Source: Actinomadura sp. J1-007 (GTDB lineage: Bacteria > Actinomycetota > Actinomycetes > Streptosporangiales > Streptosporangiaceae). Taken from it: a DNA stretch of 64,000 nt. The stretch is taken from assembly GCF_009793335.1 (NCBI RefSeq), contig NZ_WING01000001.1:4278001-4342000 (forward strand). Direction: 5' to 3'. The notes beneath the pieces are model-generated. The model was not told the DNA's origin and ran no database searches. It saw only the letters and a program-made list of their open reading frames with translations. The position numbers and the translations under genes were made by a program. Every line of letters begins with the position of its first letter. Position 1 is the stretch's first letter. Shown in pieces: positions 39,043 to 48,600 of this stretch.

Positions 39043-39623
39043 ATGGACCTGGATGCCTGGTGGGACGTGATCGAGACGGCCCGCAAACTCGCGGGCGACC
39101 GCGCCGACGACCGGGGCCGGCCGGGGACCCCCTCGTCGGCCACGTGATCGACCTGCTGGCGCGGCGCGAGCCCGAGGAGATCGTCGCGTTCGACAGGACG
39201 CTGGCCGAGGTCACCGGGACCGCCTACAGGTACCCGCTGTGGAACGCGGCCTACCTCATCGAGGGCGGCTGCGGCGACGACGGCTTCATGGACTTCCGCG
39301 CCGGGCTCGTGCTCCAGGGCCGCGAGCGCTTCACCCGGGCGGTGGCCGACCCCGACTCCCTCGCCGACGTGCCGATCGTCGTCCGGATGGCCCGCGACGA
39401 CGACGGCTGGATCGGCTGCGAGGCCTTCAACTACGCGGCGGACGAGGCGTACGAGCGCCGGACGGGCCGGGCCGACGCGTTCCAGGCCGCGATGGAGGCC
39501 GCGCTGGGCGAGCGCGACATCCCCGACGGCCCCCTGCGCGCCGCCGGTGAGAACTGGGACCCGGAAGACGAGGAGGAGACCCGCCGCCGCCTCCCGCGCC
39601 TGTCCGCCCTCTTCCTCGGCTGA
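39043..39623 (+). pseudogene. DUF4240 protein, interrupted by a one-base frameshift
   Basis: The family N-terminus MDLDAWWDVIETARKLAGD begins at ATG 39043 but runs to a stop after 34 codons. The rest of the domain (DPLVGHVIDLLARREPEEI, then YPLWNAAYLIEGGCGDDGFMDFR) continues in another frame to 39623. One missing base within the GGCCGGCCGGGGACCCCC run (39116-39132) restores a protein of about 193 residues, the normal DUF4240 size. The function of the family is unknown. It converges on the acyl-CoA carboxylase gene. Confidence 0.78.
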
Positions 39624-39647
39624 CCCGTCCAGGCCCCGCGCACACGC

Positions 39648-39683
39648 GCGCCCCGGCGAGCCGGAGAGGCTCGGCCGGGGCGC
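39648..39683. terminator. Bidirectional hairpin terminator
   Basis: 15-16-bp arms GCGCCCCGGCGAGCC/GGCTCGGCCGGGGCGC with one bulged base and a 5-base loop, in the convergent gap between the DUF4240 gene and the carboxylase alpha subunit. Confidence 0.7.
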
Positions 39684-39703
39684 ACGGGAAACGGCGTCGA
39701 GGG

Positions 39704-41491
39704 CTAGCTGTCCTTGATGTCGCAGATGACGGCGCCGCTGGAGACGGTCTGGCCGATCTCGGCGGACAGGCCCGTGATGGTGCCCGCCTTGTGCGCCGTG
39801 AGGGGCTGCTCCATCTTCATGGCCTCAAGGACCACGATGGCGTCGCCCACCGCGACCGTCGCGCCGTCCTCGGCGACGACCTTCACGATGGTGCCCTGCA
39901 TGGGGCTGACCAGCGAGTCGCCGGACGCCTTGGCCGCGCCGCCCTTCTTGGCGCCGCGCCGCCTGGCCGGCGCGGACCTCCCGGCGGGGGCCGCCGCGGC
40001 GGAGGCGCCGAGCCCGGACGGCAGGACGACCTCGATCCGCTTGCCGCCGACCTCGACCGTCACGCGCTCCCGCTCGCCGGCGCCCTCGTCCTCGGACGTC
40101 GCGACGGGCGCCTCGTACGGCGGGATCCGGTTGTCGAACTCGGTCTCGATCCACCGGGTGTGGACGGTGAACGGCTCGTTCTCGCCGGTCGGGTCGTCCG
40201 CGGGGACGAACGCCGGGTCGTCCACCACCGCCCGGTGGAACGGCAGGACGGTCGGCATGCCGTCGATCACGAACTCGGCCAGCGCGCGCCGCGACCGCTC
40301 CACGGCCTGGAGGCGGGTCGCGCCGGTGACGACGAGCTTGGCGATCAGGGAGTCGAACTCCTGGGGGACGGTCTGCCCGGACACGTAGCCGGAGTCGAGC
40401 CGCACGCCGGGGCCCGTGGGCGGCTCCCAGGCGGTCAGGGTCCCGACGGCGGGGAGGAAGCCGCGGCCCGCGTCCTCGGCGTTCAGCCGGAACTCGATCG
40501 AGTGGCCGCGCAGCTCGGGGTCGCCGTAGCCGAGCTCCTCGCCGCCCGCGATCCGGAACATCTCGCGGACGAGGTCGATCCCCGACACCTCCTCGGTGAC
40601 GGGGTGCTCGACCTGGAGCCGGGTGTTGACCTCAAGGAACGAGATCGTCCCGTCCTGGCCGACGAGGAACTCGCACGTCCCGGCGCCGACGTACCCGGCC
40701 TCCTTCAGGATGGCCTTGGACGAGTCGTAGAGCAGCGTCACCTGCTCCTCGGTCAGGTACGGCGCGGGGGCCTCCTCGACCAGCTTCTGGTGGCGGCGCT
40801 GGAGCGAGCAGTCGCGCGTGGAGACCACGACGACGTTGCCGTGCCGGTCGGCGAGGCACTGGGTCTCGACGTGCCGGGGCCGGTCGAGGTAGCGCTCGAC
40901 GAAGCACTCGCCGCGCCCGAACGCGCCGACGGCCTCGCGGACCGCCGACTCGTACAGCTCGGGCACCTCCTCCAGCGTCCGCGCCACCTTCAGGCCGCGC
41001 CCGCCGCCGCCGTACGCCGCCTTGATGGCGATCGGCAGCCCGTTCTCCCGCGCGAACTCGACGACCTCGTCGGCGCCGGACACCGGGTCCTTCGTGCCGG
41101 CCACCAGCGGCGCGCCGACCTTCTGGGCGATGTGCCGGGCCTGGACCTTGTCGCCGAGCGCGGTGATCGCCGCGGGCGGCGGACCGATCCAGGTCAGCCC
41201 GGCGCCCTCCACCGCCGCGGCGAAATCGGCGTTCTCGGACAGGAACCCGTAGCCCGGGTGGACGGCGTCGGCGCCGGCCTCCTCCGCGATCTTCAGGATC
41301 TTGCCGATGTCCAGGTAGCTCTCGGCGGCCGTCCGCCCGCCCAGGGCGTACGCCTCGTCCGCGACCCGAACGTGCAACGCGTCCAGGTCCGGCTCGGCGT
41401 ACACCGCGACACTGGTCAACCCTGCGTCGCGACAGGCGCGGGCAATTCGAACCGCGATCTCACCGCGGTTGGCGATCAGGACCTTACGCAC
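39704..41491 (-). CDS. Acyl-CoA carboxylase alpha subunit (biotin carboxylase + BCCP)
   Basis: Biotinylated 595-residue subunit of acetyl-/propionyl-CoA carboxylase. Biotin carboxylase occupies about 1-450: VRKVLIANRGEIAVRIARA, ATP-grasp glycine loop KAAYGGGGRGLKVA, and the EVNTRLQVEHPVTE catalytic block. An Ala/Arg/Lys-rich linker leads to the BCCP domain (about 525-595) with EAMKMEQ; K559 is the biotin site. GTG 41491 follows GGGAGGAG at 6 nt. The carboxyltransferase beta and epsilon subunits that would complete the enzyme are at 63.4-64 kb. AccA3 is the closest M. tuberculosis equivalent I can name. Confidence 0.95.
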   Translation of the reverse strand: MRKVLIANRGEIAVRIARACRDAGLTSVAVYAEPDLDALHVRVADEAYALGGRTAAESYLDIGKILKIAEEAGADAVHPGYGFLSENADFAAAVEGAGLTWIGPPPAAITALGDKVQARHIAQKVGAPLVAGTKDPVSGADEVVEFARENGLPIAIKAAYGGGGRGLKVARTLEEVPELYESAVREAVGAFGRGECFVERYLDRPRHVETQCLADRHGNVVVVSTRDCSLQRRHQKLVEEAPAPYLTEEQVTLLYDSSKAILKEAGYVGAGTCEFLVGQDGTISFLEVNTRLQVEHPVTEEVSGIDLVREMFRIAGGEELGYGDPELRGHSIEFRLNAEDAGRGFLPAVGTLTAWEPPTGPGVRLDSGYVSGQTVPQEFDSLIAKLVVTGATRLQAVERSRRALAEFVIDGMPTVLPFHRAVVDDPAFVPADDPTGENEPFTVHTRWIETEFDNRIPPYEAPVATSEDEGAGERERVTVEVGGKRIEVVLPSGLGASAAAAPAGRSAPARRRGAKKGGAAKASGDSLVSPMQGTIVKVVAEDGATVAVGDAIVVLEAMKMEQPLTAHKAGTITGLSAEIGQTVSSGAVICDIKDS

Positions 41492-41686
41492 GTGGGTCTC
41501 CTCCCTCAACCTCGCACGCGCAGTCTAGGTAATCGCTTCCCGCTAGTTTCGTAAGCCCCTCCTTATGGCCGTTTCGCACTGCTGGACAAGGGTTTCGGGC
41601 GGTTCGCGGAGGGCGGACGCGCGAACGCCCGCGCCGCTGGGAGCGGTGCGGGCGTCGGGCGGCTCGCGGGCCGGTTCCGGCTCCGC

Positions 41687-41766
41687 GCGCGTGGCCGGGG
41701 CGCGTGGCCGGGCGCGGAGTCGGGCGCGGGAACGGGCTCGTGGCCCGCGGCGCGGGAACGGGCTCG
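41687..41766. repeat. Direct repeats in the 276-bp acc-rpmE2 spacer
   Basis: GCGCGTGGCCGGG occurs at 41687 and 41700. GCGCGGGAACGGGCTCG occurs exactly twice, at 41724-41740 and 41750-41766, the second ending next to the rpmE2 stop codon. The remainder of 41492-41767 shows no gene. Confidence 0.7.
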
Positions 41767-41767
41767 G

Positions 41768-42019
41768 TCAGCTCTCCGGCCGCTTGTAGCGGCGGTTGAA
41801 CTTCTCGACCGCGCCGGTGGAGTCGATGTTGCGGGCCTTCCCCGTGTAGAACGGGTGGCTCGCCGAGGAGACGTCCACGTCGACCACCGGGTACGTCTGG
41901 CCGTCCTCCCACTCGACGGTCTGCTCGGTCTGCGCCGTCGAACGGGTCAGGAAGGCGTATCCGGCCCCGCGGTCCCGGAACACGACGGGACGGTAGGCGG
42001 GATGGGTGTCCTTCTTCAT
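41768..42019 (-). CDS. rpmE2: Ribosomal protein bL31, cysteine-free (type B) paralogue
   Basis: An 83-residue L31 of type B: MKKDTHPAYRPVVFRDRGAG at the start, the DVDVSSASHPFYTGK block and FNRRYK near the end. It lacks every Cys of the zinc-ribbon form, so it can replace zinc-binding L31 on the ribosome and free zinc during starvation. Its ATG overlaps the rpmG stop (ATGA) and GGAGG lies 4 nt upstream. It is controlled with rpmG by the Zur-like box at 42224-42238. Confidence 0.93.
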   Translation of the reverse strand: MKKDTHPAYRPVVFRDRGAGYAFLTRSTAQTEQTVEWEDGQTYPVVDVDVSSASHPFYTGKARNIDSTGAVEKFNRRYKRPES

Positions 42020-42180
42020 CGGTCCTCCCTGTAGGTCGCGTGGCGGCGCGCGATCGGGTCGTACTTGCGCAGGACCATGCGGTCCGGATCGTTGCGCCGG
42101 TTCTTGGTCGTCACGTACGTGTGGCCGGTGCCGGCGGTGGACCGGAGCCGGATCACCGGGCGCAGCTCGTTCCTGGCCAT
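42016..42180 (-). CDS. rpmG: Ribosomal protein bL33, cysteine-free paralogue
   Basis: A 54-residue L33: MARNELRPVIRLRSTAGTG, then YVTTKNRRNDPDRMVLRKYDP (broken here for length) and ARRHATYRE. The two CxxC pairs of the zinc form are missing. The gene is short but unambiguous and overlaps rpmE2 by 4 bp. The start codon follows AGGCAGGA. It heads a two-gene operon whose upstream region carries a Zur-like operator and a TATGTT -10 element. Confidence 0.92.
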   Translation of the reverse strand: MARNELRPVIRLRSTAGTGHTYVTTKNRRNDPDRMVLRKYDPIARRHATYREDR

Positions 42181-42216
42181 TTCCTGCCTCTCTGCCGCTT
42201 AACTCACGATCGTGCA

Positions 42217-42238
42217 AACATAGTGATAACCGTTTTCA
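42217..42238 (-). promoter_or_regulatory. Zur-like operator overlapping the rpmG-rpmE2 promoter
   Basis: On the minus strand TGAAAACGGTTATCA (42224-42238) is a 15-bp dyad of the TGAwAAC-S-GTTwTCA kind, close to actinobacterial Zur boxes. TATGTT (42217-42222) just downstream fits a -10 element, so bound repressor would block it. The box lies 44 nt from the rpmG ATG. A CACGATCGTG palindrome (42205-42214) follows. Confidence 0.7.
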
Positions 42239-42400
42239 TTCCCGAGAGCGGGGCAGCGGGGCAGCGGGGCAGCGGGCAGCGGGGCGGGCGGCGAGCGGGC
42301 CGGCGGGGCGAGCCGCCCGGCGGGACTGCCCGGCGGGACTGTCCGGGGCCGTTCGCGCCGGTGTATCTTCGCGGGTGATCAGTGGATGACCGGGAGTGTG

Positions 42401-42943
42401 ATGGTTCGCCCCTGGACGCGCGCCGCCCTGGCCGCGGCCGCCTTGGCCTGCTGCGCGGTGCTGCCCTCCTCGACCGGGTCCGCCCGGCACACGCTGGACG
42501 CCTACACCACGCGGCAGCTCACGGTCGCGGCGAACTCGCTGCTGCAACGGCGCTCCGAGGCCCTCGTCGACCGGCGCGCGCGCGACCGCGCCGAGCCGCC
42601 CGACGTCCTCGGCGTGCGGCTCTCACCGTCGCTCGCCCAGGTGCAGGAACGGGCCGTACGGGAGCTGGAGACGCGCAACCGCGCCCCGGTCGAGGGCGGG
42701 CCCGAGTACACCGGCGCCCGCACCCGGCTCGACTCCGGCCGCGCCGTGCGCGAGGGCGACCGGATCACGCTGGAGGCGACCGAGCACACCGAGGTGCGGT
42801 ACCGGTCCGGCGCGCTCACCCAGTCCGTCCGGCGCAGGTTCGACTTCATGACGCGCGGCCCCGAGATCACGCTGATCGGCGAGCGCGTCCTGGACCCGTC
42901 CGCCCATCCGGTGAACGACCCCGACCGCCCCGCGGGCCGCTGA
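42401..42943 (+). CDS. Exported protein of unknown function
   Basis: 180 residues with a signal peptide: basic start MVRPWTR, hydrophobic core AALAAAALACCAVL, cleavage near PSSTGSA. The mature part is Arg/Glu-rich and largely helical at first (AYTTRQLTVAANSLLQRRSEAL), then strand-like (DRITLEATEHTEVRY). I do not recognise the family. ATG 42401 has GGGAG 4 nt upstream; ATG 42386 is the alternative. Four 18-bp tandem repeats begin 18 bp after the stop. Confidence 0.65.
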   Translation: MVRPWTRAALAAAALACCAVLPSSTGSARHTLDAYTTRQLTVAANSLLQRRSEALVDRRARDRAEPPDVLGVRLSPSLAQVQERAVRELETRNRAPVEGGPEYTGARTRLDSGRAVREGDRITLEATEHTEVRYRSGALTQSVRRRFDFMTRGPEITLIGERVLDPSAHPVNDPDRPAGR

Positions 42944-42960
42944 GGGCCCCGCCGGCCGCC

Positions 42961-43032
42961 GACGCGGCATGCTCCGCCGACGCGGCGCGCTCCGCCGGCG
43001 CGGCGCGCTCCGTCCACGCGGCGTGCTCCGCC
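42961..43032. repeat. Four tandem 18-bp repeats
   Basis: Consecutive copies of GACGCGGCGCGCTCCGCC with one to three mismatches fill 42961-43032 without a gap, just after the exported-protein gene. No gene is evident in them. Confidence 0.85.
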
Positions 43033-43446
43033 GTCCGAGGCTCCCCCGCCGGTACGGTTCGCTTACCGGTGCGCGATGTCCCGGCGGGTTCATTGAGCGC
43101 GGTCATTTCTCCGGTGAATATGTATTCATCGAGGTGGGGAGCCTGATCGCCGTGATCGGTCCGTGCCCTGCCATTGACGCACGGTAATGATATTGGTCAG
43201 AACTCACGGAGAGTAAGGGCGTTCCGGACGGGGCGCCGGGCGGCGGGCGCTGATCAGCGGAGAAAGCGCCTGGCCGGTTCCGGCCAGGGGGAGCCGGGGG
43301 AATGTGGCCCGATCGGTATGCGCGCATCGATGAACGTCTGGATTCTTGTGATCGGTGGGGCGTAGGCTGTCGCCAATTCTTCGGAAGTGCAGCGCCCGCC
43401 CCCGCAGGCGAGCGAGGATCGCAATAGCGACGAAAGGGTCCGAGCA
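43033..43446 (+). promoter_or_regulatory. Long leader of the WXG100 gene with a 14-bp dyad
   Basis: This 414-bp gene-free stretch is among the least GC-rich in the window. It contains the perfect dyad TGAATA-TG-TATTCA (43115-43128) and several AT-rich segments (GGTAATGATATTGG near 43192). It is the natural place for the esx-like promoter; I could not pick a definite -35/-10 pair. Confidence 0.45.
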
Positions 43447-43719
43447 ATGAGCGGAGACAAGCGCGGTGCCAGCATCGGGGCGCTGGAGGACCTGTCCCGG
43501 ATGTTCAGCAAGCACTCCAAGAACCTCGACGCGCTGATCAAGGACCTGAACGGCCGCACCGTGAGCAGCACCGAGGTCTGGTGGGGCCCGGGCGCCGACC
43601 GGTTCCGCAGCGCGTGGGCCGAGGCCAAGACCGCGTTCGACAAGATGGCGGTCGCCCTGGAGCAGGGCAGCCAGGACATCAAGCGCTCCCAGCAGAACAT
43701 CGAGGCCGCGACGCGCTGA
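43447..43719 (+). CDS. WXG100 (Esx-like) protein
   Basis: A 90-residue helical-hairpin protein of the type VII secretion substrate/chaperone family. The turn carries the WxG motif (VWWGPGADRFRSAW) at about residues 41-54, flanked by two amphipathic helices (LEDLSRMFSKHSKNLDALI and EAKTAFDKMAVALEQ). No signal peptide. ATG 43447 is preceded by AAAGGG. It stands alone: no second Esx, EccB, EccD, EccE or MycP gene is visible. The EssC/EccC-like ATPase at 45.7-50.4 kb is a candidate motor. Confidence 0.9.
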   Translation: MSGDKRGASIGALEDLSRMFSKHSKNLDALIKDLNGRTVSSTEVWWGPGADRFRSAWAEAKTAFDKMAVALEQGSQDIKRSQQNIEAATR

Positions 43720-43802
43720 CGCCGCCTCCACGGACCGCGGGTCCCGGCCCATCCCCCCGAGGTCGGGGCCCGCACCACTCCCAGCCGGAAACGCCCGGCC
43801 CG

Positions 43803-43825
43803 ACGGCCCTCCCCGCGAGGGCCGT
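43803..43825 (+). terminator. Hairpin after the WXG100 gene
   Basis: 9-bp arms ACGGCCCTC/GAGGGCCGT with a 5-base loop, 83 bp after the stop codon. Confidence 0.6.
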
Positions 43826-43912
43826 TCGCGTTGCCGGGGCCGGGCCGCGCCGGCGTCGCCGGGAACCAGCCGTCCGCGGGAACGAGCCGTCCGCGCGCCT
43901 CGCGCGGGGCCG

Positions 43913-44503
43913 TCAGAGGGCCATCTCGTCCAGGGCTTCCAGCAGGATCCCGGCGGTCCCGCGCAGGTCCTCCATCGCGTCGTTCTCGCGGATGAAGGAG
44001 AGCTGGGGCCGGTAGTTGGGCCACGGGACGTACGACACGGCCCACAGCGCCCTCTCGCGCACGCGCGGGTCGGGGTGCCGCAGGGCGCCGTGCAGGCGGC
44101 TGAAGAAGCGCTCGTCGAACTCCTCGGGGCAGCCGAGCCCGGCCCGGACGACGGCCCTCGCGAGCTGCGCGGGCCCGGCGGCGGCGTCGATCTCGTCGAG
44201 CAGCTCGTCCAGCCGCCAGATGTCGAGGCGGAACTCCATCAGCTCGGCCGTCCCGCGCACGGCGACGGGGTCCTCGCCCGCGACGACCAGGTAGCTGTGG
44301 CGGGAGATCTCGTCCTCGCAGTAGTGCAGGGTCAGCGACGGGGCGACGGCCCACACGACCTGGTAGTCGGTGCCCTCCTCCGGGTCGGCGGGGTACTCCT
44401 CGCGGCGCGGCCAGCCGAGCTCGGACGCCAGGTCGCCGATCCTCTTCTCCGCGAACCGATCGCGCAGCACCAGGCGCCGGGTGCGAGGCCAGAAAGCCGC
44501 CAT
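43913..44503 (-). CDS. Conserved-looking protein with HEAT-like C-terminus
   Basis: A 196-residue soluble protein. The first half has mixed alpha/beta character (WAVAPSLTLHYCEDEISRHSYLV); the second half is helical and includes a HEAT-like pair (LHGALRHPDPRVRERALWAVSYV). I do not recognise a named family. ATG 44503 is the first start and no strong Shine-Dalgarno precedes it. It converges on the WXG100 gene, but no functional tie is apparent. Confidence 0.65.
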   Translation of the reverse strand: MAAFWPRTRRLVLRDRFAEKRIGDLASELGWPRREEYPADPEEGTDYQVVWAVAPSLTLHYCEDEISRHSYLVVAGEDPVAVRGTAELMEFRLDIWRLDELLDEIDAAAGPAQLARAVVRAGLGCPEEFDERFFSRLHGALRHPDPRVRERALWAVSYVPWPNYRPQLSFIRENDAMEDLRGTAGILLEALDEMAL

Positions 44504-44714
44504 GGCCGAGCCCGCCCTTCGGGGTTGGAGGCGATCAGGCTACCGACCGAATGATGCCGCTGGGACGCCCCTGTCAATGAGTCCGTCGCCACAGAGCGTC
44601 GCAGGTGTCACTGAACGGTTCCGCTCCCGGCGGGACCGCGCCGCGTCCGTTCCCAGCGCCGCCCGCAGGGAAAACGGGCTGACACGGACGCCGTCCGAAC
44701 GGCACGCTGGCGGG

Positions 44715-45514
44715 ATGAAGGATGCCCTGCACGCGTACTACTCCCAGGGGTTGGAACGGGATCGCTTGGCCGGGGCCAGGGGATCCTGGAGTTCGAGCGC
44801 AGCAAGGAGATCCTCGCGCGCCGCCTGCCCGAGCCGGGTTCCGGCGTCGTCGCGGACATCGGCGGCGGCGCCGGGCGCTACGCGCTGTGGCTCGCCGGGC
44901 GCGGGCATCTGGTCGAGCACCGCGATCCCGTCCCGCTGCACGTCGAGCAGGTGCGGGAGGCCGCGCCGGAGGGCGTGCGGACCGCCGTCGGCGACGCCCG
45001 GGAACTCGACCTGGACGACGCGTCCGCCGACGCGGTCCTGCTGCTCGGCCCGCTCTACCACCTGCGCGACCGCGACGACCGCGTGCGCGCGCTGCGGGAG
45101 GCGGCGCGCGTCGTACGGCCCGGCGGGACGGTGTTCGCGGCGGCCATCTCCCGGTGGGCGCCCCGCTACGACGACCTCGTCGGGCGCGCGCGGTACGAGG
45201 AGGACCCCACGATGCCCGCCCGCGTCGCGGAGGTGGAGCGGACGGGCTGGATGCCGCCGATCGTCCCCGGCTCGTTCTGGGCCTACCTGCACCGGCCGGA
45301 CGAGCTGCGCGGCGAGGTGCGCGACGCCGGCCTGGAGCTCGCCGACCTGGTCGGCGTGGAGGGCCTGGCGTTCGTCCTGCCCGACCTCGAACGCCGCCTG
45401 GCCGACCCCCTGGGCCACGAGGTCCTCCTCGACACCGCCCGAGCGACCGAACGCGTCCCCGAGCTCCTCGGCACCTCCCCCCACATGATCGCAACAGCCG
45501 TACGTCCCGAGTGA
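44715..45514 (+). pseudogene. Class I SAM-dependent methyltransferase, interrupted by a one-base frameshift
   Basis: ATG 44715 opens MKDALHAYYSQGLERDRLAG and then loses the frame; the adjacent frame supplies GILEFERSKEILARRLP, motif I DIGGGAGRYALWLAGRG, the acidic strand GDARELDLDD, motif IV VLLLGPLYHL and REAARVVRPGG. One missing base in either GGGG run (44772-44775 or 44779-44782) restores a protein of about 266 residues. From 44951 on the frame is undamaged. The substrate is unknown. It converges on the EssC/EccC-like gene with a strong hairpin in between. Confidence 0.8.
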
Positions 45515-45550
45515 GGCAGACGGCCACAGCCGTCGCGCGAGTGCGTTAAC

Positions 45551-45590
45551 TGTCCGGGGAGGCGAAGCCGAAGGCGAGCCTCCCCGGACA
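45551..45590. terminator. Bidirectional hairpin terminator
   Basis: Perfect 13-bp arms TGTCCGGGGAGGC/GCCTCCCCGGACA with a 14-base loop, between the methyltransferase and the EssC/EccC-like gene. A small GATCGC-GAA-GCGATG stem follows. Confidence 0.75.
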
Positions 45591-45686
45591 GATCGCGAAG
45601 CGATGCAGCACTCGCAAAGCAACGGTCAGGCCGCGAGCCGCCAGGCGAGCGGCCTGGGCCGAGGCTTCGATCAACACCGCCGGTTC

Positions 45687-48600
45687 TCAATCAACAGGAG
45701 GCAGGGCCACCTGGATCTGGGTGGTGGCGCCGGCGGCCACGAACAGGCCGCGGCCGGTCGGGCCGCCGAGGGGGGCGTTGCGGGGGAGGCGCAGGCCGAA
45801 CAGGTCGCCGTCGTCGGGCGAGTCGATCGACAGCAGGACGCCCGAGCGGGAGCGGCGGGTGTCGGACATGAAACCGCGGTAGCCGCGGCCGAGGTCCTCG
45901 GTCGTCCCGCCGATGACGACGGCGTGCTCGCCGTCGCGGGCGGTGCGCAGCACGTCGCGCAGGGCGTCGTCCAGCTCCGACTCGTCGAGCAGCTCGGCGT
46001 CGTCCACCACCACCGCGTACCGGTGCTCGTCGCCGATCGCGGCCTCCAGGTCGTCGGCCTCGGCGTCGCCGGTCAGCACGCCGAGCACCCCGGGACGGCC
46101 CGCGAGCTGCCGCAGCGGCGAGCGGCGCGGCGTGACCAGCACGACCGGGACGAGGCCGCCGCCGACCGCCGGGTCGAGCAGCGAGTGCACGATCGTGCGC
46201 AGCGTGGTGGAACGGCCCGAACGGGGCGGGCCCGCGACCGCGAACCCGGGCCCCTCGTTCAGCAGGTCGATGCCGACCGGTGCGAGCGTGTCGCCGCCGA
46301 CGCCGACGAGCGCCCACAGGGCGGACGGCGCGAGCAGGTCCGGCTCGTACGCCATCGCCTCGCGGTAGGTGACGCGGACGGGCAGCTCGTCCACGTGCAG
46401 GGGCCGCTGCCGCCGGGGCAGCCGCCCGTAGCGGGACACGCACGCCCGCGCGATCTCCTGGAGCGCGGCGACCTGGGCGGTGCCGGACGGGTCGTCGCCG
46501 AGCAGGCCGATCTGCGACTCGCGGAGCGGCGTTCCGGGGGCCACGACCTCCAGGGCGCGGCCCGGCGGCATCGCGGCCGGGACCTGCTTCTCCTGGAGGC
46601 CCGCGTAGCCGTAGTCGTTGGGGTCGGCCATCCGCAGGACGAGCCGCCGGTCGAAGACCGTGGAGACGTGCCCGGTCAGGCCCGAGCGGTCGCCGGTGAA
46701 CACCGCGCGCAGGCCGACGGCGGCGCCCTCGCGCAGCAGCCGCAGCGCCTGGTCGACCAGGCGGCCGTAGTCGTAGTGCTCGAACGCGGCGAGGAAGCCC
46801 TCCCACCGGTCCAGCAGCAGCACCATCCAGGGGAGCCGGTCGGTGGCGGCGACGGCGGCCCGCTGCTCGGGCAGGGACGCGAAGCCCGCCTCCGCGAGGA
46901 GCTGCTGGCGCCGCGCCACCTCGGCGGACAGCGCGGTGAGGAGCCGTTCGCAGCGGTCGAGCTGGTCGCGGGTCACGACCGCGCCGCAGTGCGGCAGCGA
47001 GACCAGGGGCAGCAGCGCGTTCGCGCCGCAGTCGACCGCATACAGGTGCACGTCGTACGGGGAACAGGCCGCCGCGACCGAGCCCGCGATCGTCCGCAGC
47101 GCCGTCGAGCGGCCCGACTGGGACGACCCGGCGAGGTACAGGTGGCCGCCGCCCGACAGGTCGAGCGCGAGCGGCTCGCGGGACTGGACGGCGGGCAGGT
47201 CGGTGATGCCGAACGCGACCGGCGGGACGTCCACCACCGACCCCCCGGCCGCCGTGCGGGGCGTGAGCCGGACCCGTTCGGGCAGCGGGTTGAGCCAGGG
47301 CGACGGCTGCCGCTCGACGCCCGCGCGGCGGGCCGCCTCCGCGACCGCCTGGACGAGCACCGCGAGGTCGGTGACCATCGAGTCGTCCGCGGCGGCCGCG
47401 CCGGGGTCGCGCGGCGCGGGCAGCGGGCGGCCGAGGCCCTGCCACGGCAGCGGCTGCACGTTCGCGCGGGACGACCCGCCGCCCGCCGCGCCGCCCGGAC
47501 GGCGCCCGCCGATCCGCGCGGACTGCACGGCCTGCGCGGCGGCGGCCCCGGACCGGACGTAGCAGCGGCCCGGCGTGGACTTGGAGATCTGCGCGGCCTC
47601 GGGCGAGTCGAGCACGTCGGTGGACTCGTCGGGGTCGGTGACGCGCAGCGCGATCCGCAGGTTGGTGTTGGCGCGGATGTCGGCCGTGACGACCCCGGCC
47701 GGACGCTGCGTGGCGAGGATCAGGTGGACGCCGAGCGACCGGCCGCGCCGTCCGATGTCGACCAGGCCGGTGACGAAGTCGGGCAGCTCGGTGACCATCG
47801 CCGCGAACTCGTCGATGACGAGGACGAGCCGCGGCATCGGCGGGGACGCCGCCGTCCGCGCGTCGTCGTAGTCGTCGATGTCCTTGGCGCCCGCCGCGAG
47901 GAGGATCTCCTCGCGGCGGCGCAGCTCGGCGGCCAGCGACTCCAGCGCGCGCTCGGTCGCGTGCCCGTCCAGGTCGGTGACCATGCCGACGGTGTGCGGC
48001 AGCCGGGCGCAGTCCTTGAACGCCGCGCCGCCCTTGTAGTCGATCAGCACGAACGTCATCTCGTCCGGGCGGTTGGCGACGGCGAGGGAGGCGATCAGGG
48101 TCTGGAGCAGCTCGGACTTGCCCGCTCCGGTCGTCCCGGCGATGAGGCCGTGCGGGCCGTCCGCGCGCAGGTCCACCTCGTACGCCTGGAACCCGCCGGA
48201 GCCCGCCGCGCCGCCGGCCGCCCCGCCCGCCGCGCCGCCGCGCGGGTCGCCCGCGCCGGGGCCGGTGCTGAGGCCGATCGGGACGCGGGTCGTGCGCCCG
48301 CCGGTCCGCGTCCAGGCGCGCAGGACGTCCTCGGCGGTCGGCTCGGGCATGCCGAGCACGTCGAGCAGCCGGACGTCCGCGGGGATCGCGTCCTCGGCGT
48401 CCTCGCGCGAGACGTCCCGGACGGGCGCGAGGGAGCGCGCGACGCGGTCGGACCAGGCCGGGGACACCTGGTCGGCGAGGACCGGGCCGATCACGTCGAG
48501 GCCCTGGCCGCGCAGCCGCACCGCCTCCGGCAGGTCGGGGTCCCACGCGGCGACCGCGCTGCACTCCTCGGGCAGGAGCCGCTCCTCGTCGTCCACGCAG

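Noticed and set aside
42969..43187. 72-residue Arg-rich open frame in the 18-bp repeats
   Set aside because: Its sequence is the translated tandem repeat; no start signal or protein character.
43447..43719. Complete ESX locus
   Set aside because: Only one WXG100 gene and one EssC/EccC-like ATPase are visible; EccB, EccD, EccE, MycP and a second Esx protein are absent.
45591..45690. Short inverted repeats after the 45.55 kb terminator considered as a REP or CRISPR-like array
   Set aside because: No regular repeat-spacer pattern; only one small stem and no cas genes.
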